Below, in pieces: positions 41,526 through 49,908 of a stretch of 64,000 nucleotides of DNA; position 1 is the stretch's first letter; every line of letters starts with the position of its first letter. Source of the stretch: UMGS1590 sp900552455 (GTDB lineage Bacteria > Bacillota > Peptococcia > Peptococcales > Peptococcaceae); assembly GCA_963931105.1 (NCBI GenBank), contig OZ007004.1, positions 558,001 to 622,000 on the forward strand. Reading direction: 5' to 3'. Below the pieces are notes generated by a model. The model searched no databases. It was not told where the DNA came from and saw only the letters and a program-made list of their open reading frames with translations. The translations under genes were made by a program, and so were the position numbers.

Positions 41526-42470
41526 TTAGAAAATCACATGTTCAAAATGATCCTGATACTGATAATTTAAAACCTGCTTAAACGCTTCAACTTCCTTTCC
41601 ACAACATTTTTTGTTATTAGTCAGCAGAATTAAATTGCTCATCATAATCTTTTCCTTCAACGGTTTAATAATTATAGGCAACTCTGCTGCGTGGGAGTAA
41701 ACACGCATGATGCTATTCGCTCCAAAGCAGTAGGCTTCATTCCTCGCTATATATTCCAATGAAATTAATGGATCATTGCAGCTAAAAATAATATTTGAAG
41801 GCAAGTCATAGGAAGCAAACAGCTGCCTTACAAATGATTTCTTATGAAAGTCACCAGCATAATCAATAAAAGGCAATTTGGATAACGTCTTCAGTGACAT
41901 TGAGCTTTGATTGATATATGGTGAATTCTGATTCATAACCACTTTTAAACTATCTTCACGATAGGAATAGACTTCAGCTTCCCTGTTATACTTATCCAAA
42001 GCGGTCACATCTTCTTTTGGCATGCATGTAAACGCCACATGAAATTCACCGGATGCAAATTGTTCCGGCGAAGGTAAATCCAAAGATGTATTTAATGACA
42101 AACGAATATTTGGATAGAATAAGTGCATTTTTTCAAGCAACGGAATCATCATCGCTGTCTGATTGATATGTGAATGCAGTCTAAGCGTACCGTGCAACGA
42201 ATGATTGATTTTAGGTAATTGATCTATATAATGACGCAAAGAATCGGTTTTGTTAACAATCTCCAATGCCAATTCATAGATTTCTTTCCCTTGCGGCGTT
42301 AAGTAGACGCCCCTGTTTGATCTGGTAAAAAGAATAACATTGAATTCATCTTCAAGTTGACTAATCCATTTACTAACATTTTGATTAGAGGTGTGTAGTT
42401 TCTTTGCTGCTTTAGCCATTGACGATAGTTGCGCAATTTCTACTAACGCTTCCAATTGTTCTAAACGCAT
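41526..42470 (-). CDS. LysR-family transcriptional regulator
   Basis: 314 residues. N-terminal winged helix (MRLEQLEALVEIAQLSSMAKAAKKLHTSNQNVSKWISQLEDEFNVILFTRSNRGVYLTPQGKEI) and a periplasmic-binding-like effector domain. Visibly AT-richer than the genes before it. Divergent from the phosphatase-superfamily/transporter pair, which it probably activates. GGGAG precedes the ATG at 42470. Confidence 0.9.
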   Translation of the reverse strand: MRLEQLEALVEIAQLSSMAKAAKKLHTSNQNVSKWISQLEDEFNVILFTRSNRGVYLTPQGKEIYELALEIVNKTDSLRHYIDQLPKINHSLHGTLRLHSHINQTAMMIPLLEKMHLFYPNIRLSLNTSLDLPSPEQFASGEFHVAFTCMPKEDVTALDKYNREAEVYSYREDSLKVVMNQNSPYINQSSMSLKTLSKLPFIDYAGDFHKKSFVRQLFASYDLPSNIIFSCNDPLISLEYIARNEAYCFGANSIMRVYSHAAELPIIIKPLKEKIMMSNLILLTNNKKCCGKEVEAFKQVLNYQYQDHFEHVIF

Positions 42471-42594
42471 TATCTCCCCTCCCTTCACAAAGCGCTCAAA
42501 ATACTTTCCTCCATAATTATTTTATCAAAAAACTTCCTTTTATCGAATAGTTCTGGCATCAACAAAAAAGCAACTGGTATCTCCAGGCAATATA

Positions 42595-42630
42595 TAGATT
42601 ATTCTAATGTGTTCAATAAGCCGCTATAAT
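42595..42630 (+). promoter_or_regulatory. Promoter and putative LysR site of the phosphatase/DASS operon
   Basis: -10 TATAAT (42625-42630) with a poor -35 (TTCTAA at 42602-42607). The dyad TAGA-TTAT-TCTA (42595-42606) overlaps the -35, the usual place for LysR activation. Moderate support only. Confidence 0.5.
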
Positions 42631-42681
42631 TATATCAAATCAAACAGACACGCATGCTTTTACAGAAAGGAGATATCAATC

Positions 42682-44697
42682 ATGAGAAAAGCTGCTGCAA
42701 ACAAAGTACTGGTTTTAGGTATTGACGGTATGGACCCTCGCCTCACTCGCAAATATTTGGACGAGGGCAAGATGCCTAATACACAAAAGTTTATTGATAT
42801 GGGCGCTCAACGCCATGACTTGGTCATGCTTGGAGGGCACCCAACTGTAACACCACCAATGTGGACAACATTAGCGACTGGCTGCTATGCAAACGTTCAT
42901 GGCATTACATGCTTCAACCGCCAAGGCAACGATCTGGATAAAATGGATTATAACCTTGACTCTCGACTTTGCAAAGCAGAACAAATGTGGAACGTCACCG
43001 CTGAAGCAGGTCTTAAAACGCTCGTCTTCCACTGGCCTGGTTCCAGCTGGCCACCAAGCAGCGACAGTCCAAATCTGCATGTTGTAGATGGTACGCAGCC
43101 TGCCTGTGTTAATATGTCTGTTGCTACCATCGATGACGAATTTGTTCTGATTGCCGATGTCAAAACAGAAGCTATCACCTACAAAGAAAAAGCGGCCGCT
43201 GACAGTAACGTACCTTGTGTTATCAATGACTTAGAAGAAGTTGTTGCTCGTGATTCCCGTGATCACTACGCCAAAGCTGATAACACCAACATCATTCTCG
43301 ATCAAAAAGATGGTACCAACTGCTATTCGGAAGCGCCTTTCGACTTAGCCTACTCCACTATTAAGCCGGCAACCGGATGGGCAAATGCTCCTGAAGATGC
43401 AAAAGAAATCACGCTGCTTTGCTCCAAAGGCTTGTTGCGCCGTGTCGCTTTAATTCTGAAAAACGAAGACGGTATCTATGACAGAATCGCTATCTACAAA
43501 TCGAAGAAAGAAACAGAGCCGATTGTTGTTCTGAAAAACGACGAATTCACCACCGATATCGTTGATGAAGCCATCAGCAGAAAAGACAGAGTAACTCGTC
43601 GTCCAGTCAGCCGCAATATGCGAATTCTTGAACTTGCTGAAGATGGCACCCATGTCAAGATGTGGGTTTCCGCCGGTATGGATACTGAAAGCGATATTAT
43701 GTGGTCGCCAAAATATCTGTACAAAAAAGTTACCGATGCTATTGGTCATTGCCATCCGTTCTGCATGATTGGCGGGGTTGACCGTGCATTGTTGTGGAAA
43801 TGCATGATTCCAAACTGGGATGCAAAAGCTGAATGGTATGCCGATGCCCTGCATTATCTTATGAAAGAAGAAAACTACGATGTCATCTTCTCTCACTTCC
43901 ATAACATTGACCTGCAAGGACATATGATCGTACGTCGTATGAAAGATCATGGCGACAACAAGCTTCCTGAATCAGAATACGCAGCACTGATGGAACGCGT
44001 CTACGAACAAACCGACAACTATATCGGTCGCTTCCTGCATCTCGTTGATGAAGGCTGGACTGTTTTCATTGTTTCTGACCACGGTCAGGTTTGCCCTGAA
44101 CACAAGCCTCCATACCTTGGCGACGACGCTGGTGTTAACCTCCGCGTGATGGAAGAACTCGGTTACACGCATATTAAATATGATGAAAATGGCAATGAAC
44201 TCCATGAAATTGACTGGGAACGCACAAAAGCTGTTGCCAACCGAGGCAACCACATTTATATCAATCTGAAGGGGCGCGATCCGCACGGTATTGTCGAACC
44301 AGAAGATAAATATCAGCTTGAAGAAGAAATCATGACAGCGTTGTACGGCTACCATGATAAAGAAACCGGTATGCGTGTCGTTGCCTGTGCGTTGCGTAAC
44401 AAAGACGCTGTCCTTCTTGGTATGGGTGGCCCTGAATGCGGCGATATTATCTATTGGACCGCTGAAGGCTACAACTATGACCACTGCGACTCTCTGTCAA
44501 CCACTGAAGGATACGCAAATACTTCTGTTTCGCCAATCTTCATGGCTGCAGGTAAAGGTTTAAAATCCGGTGTTGAAACGGAACGTGTTATCCGTCAGGT
44601 CGATCTCATTCCTACCATTGCTTCTTTGCTTGGATTGCGTATGCCAAAACAATGCGAAGGTGCTCCAATCTACCAAATCTTTGAAGAAGAATATTAA
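42682..44697 (+). CDS. Alkaline-phosphatase-superfamily phosphodiesterase/phosphohydrolase
   Basis: 671 residues, no signal peptide. Superfamily metal/nucleophile motifs: LVLGIDGMDPR (metal Asp15), PTVTPPMWTTLATG with probable nucleophile Thr57, NVHGITCF, SHFHNIDLQGHM and FIVSDHGQ. Similar to type I phosphodiesterase/nucleotide pyrophosphatase and iPGM-like members. A large middle insertion (about 190-330) is not familiar. A 15-bp hairpin (44710-44744) separates it from the DASS gene. GAAAGGAGAT precedes the ATG at 42682. Substrate unknown; the adjacent transporter suggests an imported anionic substrate. Confidence 0.82.
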   Translation: MRKAAANKVLVLGIDGMDPRLTRKYLDEGKMPNTQKFIDMGAQRHDLVMLGGHPTVTPPMWTTLATGCYANVHGITCFNRQGNDLDKMDYNLDSRLCKAEQMWNVTAEAGLKTLVFHWPGSSWPPSSDSPNLHVVDGTQPACVNMSVATIDDEFVLIADVKTEAITYKEKAAADSNVPCVINDLEEVVARDSRDHYAKADNTNIILDQKDGTNCYSEAPFDLAYSTIKPATGWANAPEDAKEITLLCSKGLLRRVALILKNEDGIYDRIAIYKSKKETEPIVVLKNDEFTTDIVDEAISRKDRVTRRPVSRNMRILELAEDGTHVKMWVSAGMDTESDIMWSPKYLYKKVTDAIGHCHPFCMIGGVDRALLWKCMIPNWDAKAEWYADALHYLMKEENYDVIFSHFHNIDLQGHMIVRRMKDHGDNKLPESEYAALMERVYEQTDNYIGRFLHLVDEGWTVFIVSDHGQVCPEHKPPYLGDDAGVNLRVMEELGYTHIKYDENGNELHEIDWERTKAVANRGNHIYINLKGRDPHGIVEPEDKYQLEEEIMTALYGYHDKETGMRVVACALRNKDAVLLGMGGPECGDIIYWTAEGYNYDHCDSLSTTEGYANTSVSPIFMAAGKGLKSGVETERVIRQVDLIPTIASLLGLRMPKQCEGAPIYQIFEEEY

Positions 44698-44709
44698 AAT
44701 AGGCTGATG

Positions 44710-44744
44710 TGTTGCGAAGACATTTGCTCAATGTCTTCGCAACA
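44710..44744 (+). repeat. Strong intercistronic hairpin between phosphatase and DASS genes
   Basis: Perfect 15-bp stem TGTTGCGAAGACATT with its complement (44710-44724, 44730-44744). The following sequence ATATCTTATATTTT is T-rich but not a clean T-run, so partial termination or mRNA stabilisation is possible. Confidence 0.6.
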
Positions 44745-44798
44745 ATATCTTATATTTTGAAATCTGGTCCTGCGACATTAAAAGGGGAGGTATAACCT

Positions 44799-46244
44799 AT
44801 GTCAACTGCAGAAAAACCAAAAATGACAAAATATTATGTTCACTCCGTTATCGGGGTTGCCATCATGATCTTATTCTGTTTATTACCAGCCTATGATCCG
44901 ATCACCCCGATTGGTATGCGAGTTATTGGTATTTTTATCGGTATGTGCTATCTCTGGACAACCGTCGATATGATTTGGCCTAGCGTTCTTGGTATTGCCG
45001 CCTTAGCGCTATCCGGGTACGCTTCAGTCACTGAGGTTCTTGGCATTTCATTCGGTGCCGAGGCTGTTTGGATGAGTGTTTTTGCTATGGCAATCATGAA
45101 TGCTATCGGAAATGCTGGGTTGAACGACCATATCATCGCCGCATTTTTAGGCAGTAAAGCAATTAATGGACGGCCATGGCTATTTACAATTATTTTCTTT
45201 GTAGCAGTATCTGTTTTCTGTTCGTGCATCAACTCTACCGTTGGCTATTTCCTGTTTTGGGCTATTCTTGCTGACTTTGCTAAGCGTTTTGGCTACAAAA
45301 CCGGAGATAAATATATTGTTCTTATGCTCGTTGGTGTCATGGCTATTGGTCACATGGCTGCAAACTTACTGCCATTCCGTGGTATGCCAATGGTCGTTTT
45401 CTACTCCGTAAAAAGCATGGGAGAAATTCAAATTAACAATGCCGCTTACATGGCCGTTTCAATCCCTCTACAGATTTGCTTCATTCTCGCCTATGTGGGC
45501 ATGATGAAATTTATCTTCCGTTGCGATGTCAGTGCGATCGCTAACATCAGTAGTGATGACTTCAAAAAGGATCTTGAGCCATTGAATAAGTTGCAAAAAT
45601 TCTTGCTTTGGTATCTCGTATTCTTCATTGTCATCCTCATGCTTCCAGGCATCATGCCTGATAGCTGGCTTCTCACACAATGGTTAAACACTCTGAGCAC
45701 TGTCGGGATCATGATGGTTCTTTTCGTCGTTCTTGCTTTTATCCATGTTGATGGCGAGCCGGTTCTCCCATTCCAAAAAATGTCTGGCTCCATTTATTGG
45801 GGCATGCCATTCCTTCTGGCTGCAGCAATGTCCCTATCGTCTGCTCTTGTAGCAGATTCTACTGGTGTAAAAACGCTGCTATCCCAAATCCTCGTCCCAA
45901 TCTTCCAAGGAAAGAGTGACTTGGTATTCCTTGTACTATTCGCAGTTACTGGCATTGTCCTCACGAATCTTTGCAACAACCTTGTTATCGCCTTCATGAT
46001 GGCTCCGATTGCAGTAACTTATGCGGCAGAATCGACAATCAACCTGCCCGCAACAATGACCATTCTCGTCTATGCTGTACTGATTGCTTTCTTCATTCCA
46101 GCATCTTCAGCAACTGTTGGTATGTTGATGACCAATCCATTAATCAATCCAAAACAATGGTTCCGTTACTCAATTCCAGTTATTCTCGTCATGTCTCTCG
46201 TTTTACTTATTGTCGGCATCCCACTTTGTATGCTGATCTACTAA
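44799..46244 (+). CDS. DASS/SLC13-family anion transporter
   Basis: 481 residues, about 11-12 membrane helices. Early helices contain PITPIGMRVIGIFIG; FCSCINSTVGYFLF and TNLCNNLVIAFMMAPI look like the paired SNT-type re-entrant substrate/Na+ loops, and FIPASSATVGMLMTNP matches the conserved C-terminal motif. Members import dicarboxylates, sulfate or phosphate-like anions. Downstream of the phosphatase-superfamily gene; both lie in the AT-rich segment controlled by LysR. Confidence 0.87.
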   Translation: MSTAEKPKMTKYYVHSVIGVAIMILFCLLPAYDPITPIGMRVIGIFIGMCYLWTTVDMIWPSVLGIAALALSGYASVTEVLGISFGAEAVWMSVFAMAIMNAIGNAGLNDHIIAAFLGSKAINGRPWLFTIIFFVAVSVFCSCINSTVGYFLFWAILADFAKRFGYKTGDKYIVLMLVGVMAIGHMAANLLPFRGMPMVVFYSVKSMGEIQINNAAYMAVSIPLQICFILAYVGMMKFIFRCDVSAIANISSDDFKKDLEPLNKLQKFLLWYLVFFIVILMLPGIMPDSWLLTQWLNTLSTVGIMMVLFVVLAFIHVDGEPVLPFQKMSGSIYWGMPFLLAAAMSLSSALVADSTGVKTLLSQILVPIFQGKSDLVFLVLFAVTGIVLTNLCNNLVIAFMMAPIAVTYAAESTINLPATMTILVYAVLIAFFIPASSATVGMLMTNPLINPKQWFRYSIPVILVMSLVLLIVGIPLCMLIY

Positions 46245-46262
46245 TCCAACTTCACATTACAC

Positions 46263-46312
46263 CAGCCTGTTTTCAGAACACTTTCTGGAAACAGGCTATT
46301 TTATTCTATTGT
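46263..46312 (+). terminator. Terminator after the DASS gene
   Basis: AGCCTGTTTTCAGAA paired with TTCTGGAAACAGGCT (46264-46278, 46283-46297), then ATTTTATTCTATT. The remaining 120 bases to 46431 show no gene or motif. Confidence 0.8.
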
Positions 46313-46431
46313 TTTCTAAGCACCCACCTGTAAACGTTCTTTTAAACCTAGCGCTGATTTCTTAATATGATCACATAATCAAAATGTGCTTCTTTTCCCG
46401 TTATCCTAAAAAATTCACCCTTTCCTTTCTC

Positions 46432-46466
46432 ACAAAAAATCCCTGGAGTTTTCGCTCCAGGGATTT
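46432..46466 (-). terminator. Terminator after the DUF1002 gene
   Basis: ATCCCTGGAG/CTCCAGGGAT stem (46439-46448, 46455-46464) followed by TTTTTTG on the minus strand. Confidence 0.85.
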
Positions 46467-46493
46467 TGCTTTGGTTGTCTGCATTGAAATGTG

Positions 46494-47714
46494 TCAGCCG
46501 TTCATGACATTGTTGCCGGCGGTGTCGTTAGGGTCGACGTAACCGGTGTTGTCGTTCATGACGTTATTGCCGGCGGTGTTGTTTGGATCCTGCGCGGCGG
46601 CGTTGCTGCCGTTCATGACGTTGTTACCGCTGGTGGCGTTTGGATCCTGGGTGTCATTCATGACGTTGTTGCCGGCGGTGTCATTAGGATCCTGCTCGTA
46701 GCCGGCGTTGTCGTTCATGACGTTATTACCGGCGGTGTCGTTGGGATCGGTGGTTTCATCGTTCATAACGTTGTTGCCGGCGGTATCGTTAGGATCGGTG
46801 GTTTCTGTAGTCTCTGTGGTTTCAGTTGCATCGGCGCTGTCAGATCCGCCGCCAAAGATGCCACGGATCCAGTCGAAGAAGCTGTTGACGAGCTCCTGCA
46901 GTTTCGCCAGGAAGCCCTGGCCTTCGTCTGTCTGCAGATAATCGCTGGCCTGACCGATGAGGCCGGAAACGCTGTCAGCGACGGAATCCCAGTTGATGTT
47001 GAGATCGGCAAATTGCTGGATGAGGTCAAGAAGCTGCTGGTACTGTTCGTCGGTGAGGGTGATGCCGAGCTCGGAGAGCACGCGGTCGAGCAGGCTCTGT
47101 GCTTCTGCTTCATTCTGTGGTGCGTTTTCGGCGATCTCCTGCTTGATGGTGTTGATCAAGTCATTGGCCTGGTCGTCGCCGATCTCGGAGCCGAGTTCAC
47201 TGTTGGTGACGAGTTCCTGGGTGGCTGCCTGCTTAACGTCTTCGCTGATGGCTTCACCGGTGGAAACCTCGTAGGCTTTCATGATACCGGTGAGGGCGCC
47301 GGTGCCGCTGACTTCGATCGGTGCGGTGATCTGTACGTCGGCGTCGTTGATGCCGGCGGTGAGGATGGCGCTCTTATACGCGTCCGGGGTGACGTAGTTG
47401 ATGTTGTGGGTGGTCACGTTGACACCGCTGCCTTTGGTGGTGTAGGTGATCATGGCGCAGGAATTGGTGCTGTTGCCGATCTGGGCATCAGGCACTTTGC
47501 CGCTGAGATACTGACGTTCTTCGGAAATGTCGACGTCGATGATCTGAGCGTTATCTTTGGCGCCAAAATATGAGAGCACTTCCTGGCGCTGCTGTTGGGT
47601 CAGGTTTGTCCCGATGGTGACGATCTGATCGCCGACGGCGGCGTCGGCGTATGCGGCCATTGGGGTGACCAGAAGTCCGATCAGCACGAGGGCTGAGATG
47701 ATTTTCTTTTTCAT
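46494..47714 (-). CDS. Secreted DUF1002 protein with six C-terminal GNNVMN repeats
   Basis: 406 residues. Signal peptide (1-22, ending AYADA), then the DUF1002 domain: TIGTNLTQQQRQEVLSYFG, CAMITYTTKGSGVNVTTHNINYVTPDAYKSAILTAGINDADVQI. Residues about 190-310 are helical with one amphipathic segment ELVNSFFDWIRGIFGG. The last 90 residues hold six copies of DPN-x-T-A-GNNVMN-D/G with variable linkers. DUF1002 is common in Bacillota and unassigned; the repeat tail is unfamiliar. GGAGG precedes the ATG at 47714. Confidence 0.8.
   Translation of the reverse strand: MKKKIISALVLIGLLVTPMAAYADAAVGDQIVTIGTNLTQQQRQEVLSYFGAKDNAQIIDVDISEERQYLSGKVPDAQIGNSTNSCAMITYTTKGSGVNVTTHNINYVTPDAYKSAILTAGINDADVQITAPIEVSGTGALTGIMKAYEVSTGEAISEDVKQAATQELVTNSELGSEIGDDQANDLINTIKQEIAENAPQNEAEAQSLLDRVLSELGITLTDEQYQQLLDLIQQFADLNINWDSVADSVSGLIGQASDYLQTDEGQGFLAKLQELVNSFFDWIRGIFGGGSDSADATETTETTETTDPNDTAGNNVMNDETTDPNDTAGNNVMNDNAGYEQDPNDTAGNNVMNDTQDPNATSGNNVMNGSNAAAQDPNNTAGNNVMNDNTGYVDPNDTAGNNVMNG
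46497..46800 (-). repeat. Coding repeat array of the DUF1002 protein
   Basis: Six imperfect DNA copies encoding DPNDTAGNNVMND-like units, separated by linkers of 1-8 residues (E-TT, NAGYEQ, TQ, SNAAAQ, NTGYV). Codon choice differs between copies (GTCGTT/GTTGCC variants), so the unit is conserved at protein level. Confidence 0.85.
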
Positions 47715-47806
47715 TGATTTTCCTCCATTGTCAATAATAATGCTTCTTGACATCGCTACTATATCACACTGAGCGCATAGAAGCGTAGCGAATCGGTAAC
47801 AAAATC

Positions 47807-48355
47807 TTATACTTTTTCTTTTATCCTTGTAGGGATGCGCTGAATAATCAGCGTCACGATGACGAGGATGAGAAATTTGTCGGCGTAGTCGGTGAAGACC
47901 TGAACGAGAAAGACGCTGGCTACCATCGGCAGCTGGAAAACGCCGTGCAGAAGCTGAACGATGTAGCTCGAGCCAGCAGAGGTGATGCCGCCGAAAACGA
48001 AGGCGCTGACGCTGGCGCTGACGACGGAAGCAGGCAGGCCGACGATGAAGGCCTTGAGCGCGAGCGGCAGATTTCTAAGCCGTGGCTGGCGCAGAAGGCT
48101 GGCAAAAAGCGCGACGGTGATGCCATTCGGGATGAAGGGAATGGCGTAGGGATCGTAGCTGGCGTTGAGCAGGCTCGAAACGAGGGCGCAGGGCACTGCG
48201 TAGAACGGGCCGCAAAAAACGCCGACGAAAATGGTGCCGAGGGTGTCGCCGTAGATGGGCAGCCGCGTGATCATGACGAGAAAGCTGCCGAGAATGTTCA
48301 GGCACACGCCGAGGGCGGCGAAGGACAGGCGCACGGTGTGTTTTCTTTCATTCAC
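47807..48355 (-). CDS. ECF transporter S component
   Basis: 182 residues with five to six membrane helices; LPIYGDTLGTIFVGVFCGPFYAVPCALVSSLLNASYDPYAIPFIPNGITVALFASLL is the S-component core. It captures a vitamin or related micronutrient and works with a shared EcfAT module located elsewhere. The GTG start at 48355 overlaps the stop of an 18-residue leader ORF. Substrate not predictable. Confidence 0.75.
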   Translation of the reverse strand: MNERKHTVRLSFAALGVCLNILGSFLVMITRLPIYGDTLGTIFVGVFCGPFYAVPCALVSSLLNASYDPYAIPFIPNGITVALFASLLRQPRLRNLPLALKAFIVGLPASVVSASVSAFVFGGITSAGSSYIVQLLHGVFQLPMVASVFLVQVFTDYADKFLILVIVTLIIQRIPTRIKEKV

Positions 48356-48408
48356 ACGGCCCACCACCCTTCGCAGGAGCAAGTGTGAATACAAAGTGGT
48401 AGAAGCAT
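48352..48408 (-). CDS. 18-residue Cys/Trp-rich leader ORF upstream of the ECF S gene
   Basis: ATG at 48408 with a strong AAGGAGG 7 bases upstream, encoding MLLPLCIHTCSCEGWWAV and ending TGA. The stop overlaps the GTG start of the S component (GTGTGA). The S-component GTG has no good ribosome site of its own, so reinitiation is likely. Three Cys and two adjacent Trp suggest possible amino-acid-dependent stalling (inference). Confidence 0.5.
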   Translation of the reverse strand: MLLPLCIHTCSCEGWWAV

Positions 48409-48519
48409 ACCAATACCTCCTTACATTTGCCGGCAGCATAGACGCGCGAGCGCCCACCGCTTCCTGTCGGCAACGTCTTAGTTTTTTATACTGGGAAGAT
48501 TTCGAACCAGTGTGTTCTA

Positions 48520-49728
48520 TTATAACCGAAGTCCTTCGTCAACGCCAGACTGAATCACGGCATCGTCTGGCGGAATCTCGTTGTGCTTGAGCCGCGCGTA
48601 GACGATCTCTGTGAAAAGATAGTAGAGCGCTGCGCACAGCGGCACGGACAGGAGCATACCGATGAGCCCCATGAGGCTGCCGCCGATGGTGATGGCGAAA
48701 AGTGTCCACATGGCAGGAAGTCCGACGGAGCCACCGACGACTTTTGGATAGATGACATGCCCTTCCACCTGCTGCAGAACGATCAGGAAGATAAGGAAGG
48801 TGAGGGCTTTCATCGGGCTCACTGTGAGAATGAGCAGGGCGCCGACTGCGCCGCCGATGAAGGCGCCGAAGATCGGGATCAGCGCGCAGAAGCCGGTGAG
48901 CACGCCGATCATTGGCGCGTATGGCAGACGCAGGATGAGCATGCCGATGGTGCAGAGGCTGCCGAGGATGATGGCTTCGGTGAGCTGACCGATGATGAAA
49001 TGGTAGAACTTGGCGAAGCTCACCTGGGCGGCGTGCACGAGATAGATGGCTGCGCGCTTGGAAAGAAAGGCGAAGCAGATCTTGCGCGCCTGCACAGCCA
49101 GGGTTTCCTTATTAAAAAGAATGTAGATGCTGAAGATGAACGCGACGACGACATGCACAACGCTCGAGGCGATGTTGCTGACGAAGCTCACGGTGGAAAC
49201 GACGGCCGACGAGAGCACGGATGTCCAGGCGGAGAGCTGATCGTTCAGCAGGCCGGTGAGATAATTTTCGAGGGTGTTCGGCGAAAAGTTCTCGATCTGA
49301 TCGATGAAATTCCCGATGGCCGGGCTGTAATGCTCAAACATGGAGAGGAAATTGATCAGATAATCGATGTAGCTTGGCACCGCGGAAATAAACAGCGACA
49401 GAGAGCTGGCGAGCTGCGGCAGCACGACGCTGACGATCAGGCCGAGGATGGCCCAGACGAGCACGATCGAAAGCAGGATGGAAATGCCGCGCTCCATTTT
49501 TTTGAAGCGTGGGTTTTGCACGCGCACAAAGACGCGCTGCTCAAACAATCGCAGCGGCACGTTGAGGATGAAGGCGATGACCACCCCGATGAGGAATGGC
49601 CGCAAGAGCCCCACGACGTAGCCGATGAAGCCGACGACGCTGTCCATGTTGAAGACGCCGTAGATGACGAGCGCCACTGCAAAGACGAGCATCAGCAGCC
49701 GCGACAGGGGTATTTTTGGAAATTCCAT
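48520..49728 (-). CDS. AI-2E family transporter (PF01594)
   Basis: 402 residues, eight membrane helices with a central soluble loop. Characteristic regions: FLIGVVIAFILNVPLRLFE and the C-terminal block VLTGFCALIPIFGAFIGGAVGALLILTVSPMKALTFLIFLIVLQQVEGHVIYPKVVGGSVGLPAMWTLFAI. Family roles include Na+/H+ antiport and AI-2 export; which applies is unknown. Own ribosome site; no terminator seen before the ECF gene, 112 bp downstream. Confidence 0.9.
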   Translation of the reverse strand: MEFPKIPLSRLLMLVFAVALVIYGVFNMDSVVGFIGYVVGLLRPFLIGVVIAFILNVPLRLFEQRVFVRVQNPRFKKMERGISILLSIVLVWAILGLIVSVVLPQLASSLSLFISAVPSYIDYLINFLSMFEHYSPAIGNFIDQIENFSPNTLENYLTGLLNDQLSAWTSVLSSAVVSTVSFVSNIASSVVHVVVAFIFSIYILFNKETLAVQARKICFAFLSKRAAIYLVHAAQVSFAKFYHFIIGQLTEAIILGSLCTIGMLILRLPYAPMIGVLTGFCALIPIFGAFIGGAVGALLILTVSPMKALTFLIFLIVLQQVEGHVIYPKVVGGSVGLPAMWTLFAITIGGSLMGLIGMLLSVPLCAALYYLFTEIVYARLKHNEIPPDDAVIQSGVDEGLRL

Positions 49729-49908
49729 GTTGTGACTCCTTTTTGTACAGTCAGGGAAAATGTTCAGATACGCCTATTATACTGGATATTGGCCGGGAAG
49801 AAAATCAAATCGCCGCAATTCCTACAAATTCTTGAGAAAAACTTAAATTCTGCGCCGATATTTGTTATAGTGAGAGCAGCAAACGACAACAGACAGGAGT
49901 TGACCATC

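Noticed and set aside
46497..46800. CRISPR-like array
   Set aside because: The repeats are in frame, irregularly spaced and encode a protein tail; no palindromic repeats or equal spacers.
48410..48510. Cobalamin, THF or preQ1 riboswitch before the ECF S gene
   Set aside because: Some pairing exists, but none of the conserved blocks of these classes could be found by eye.
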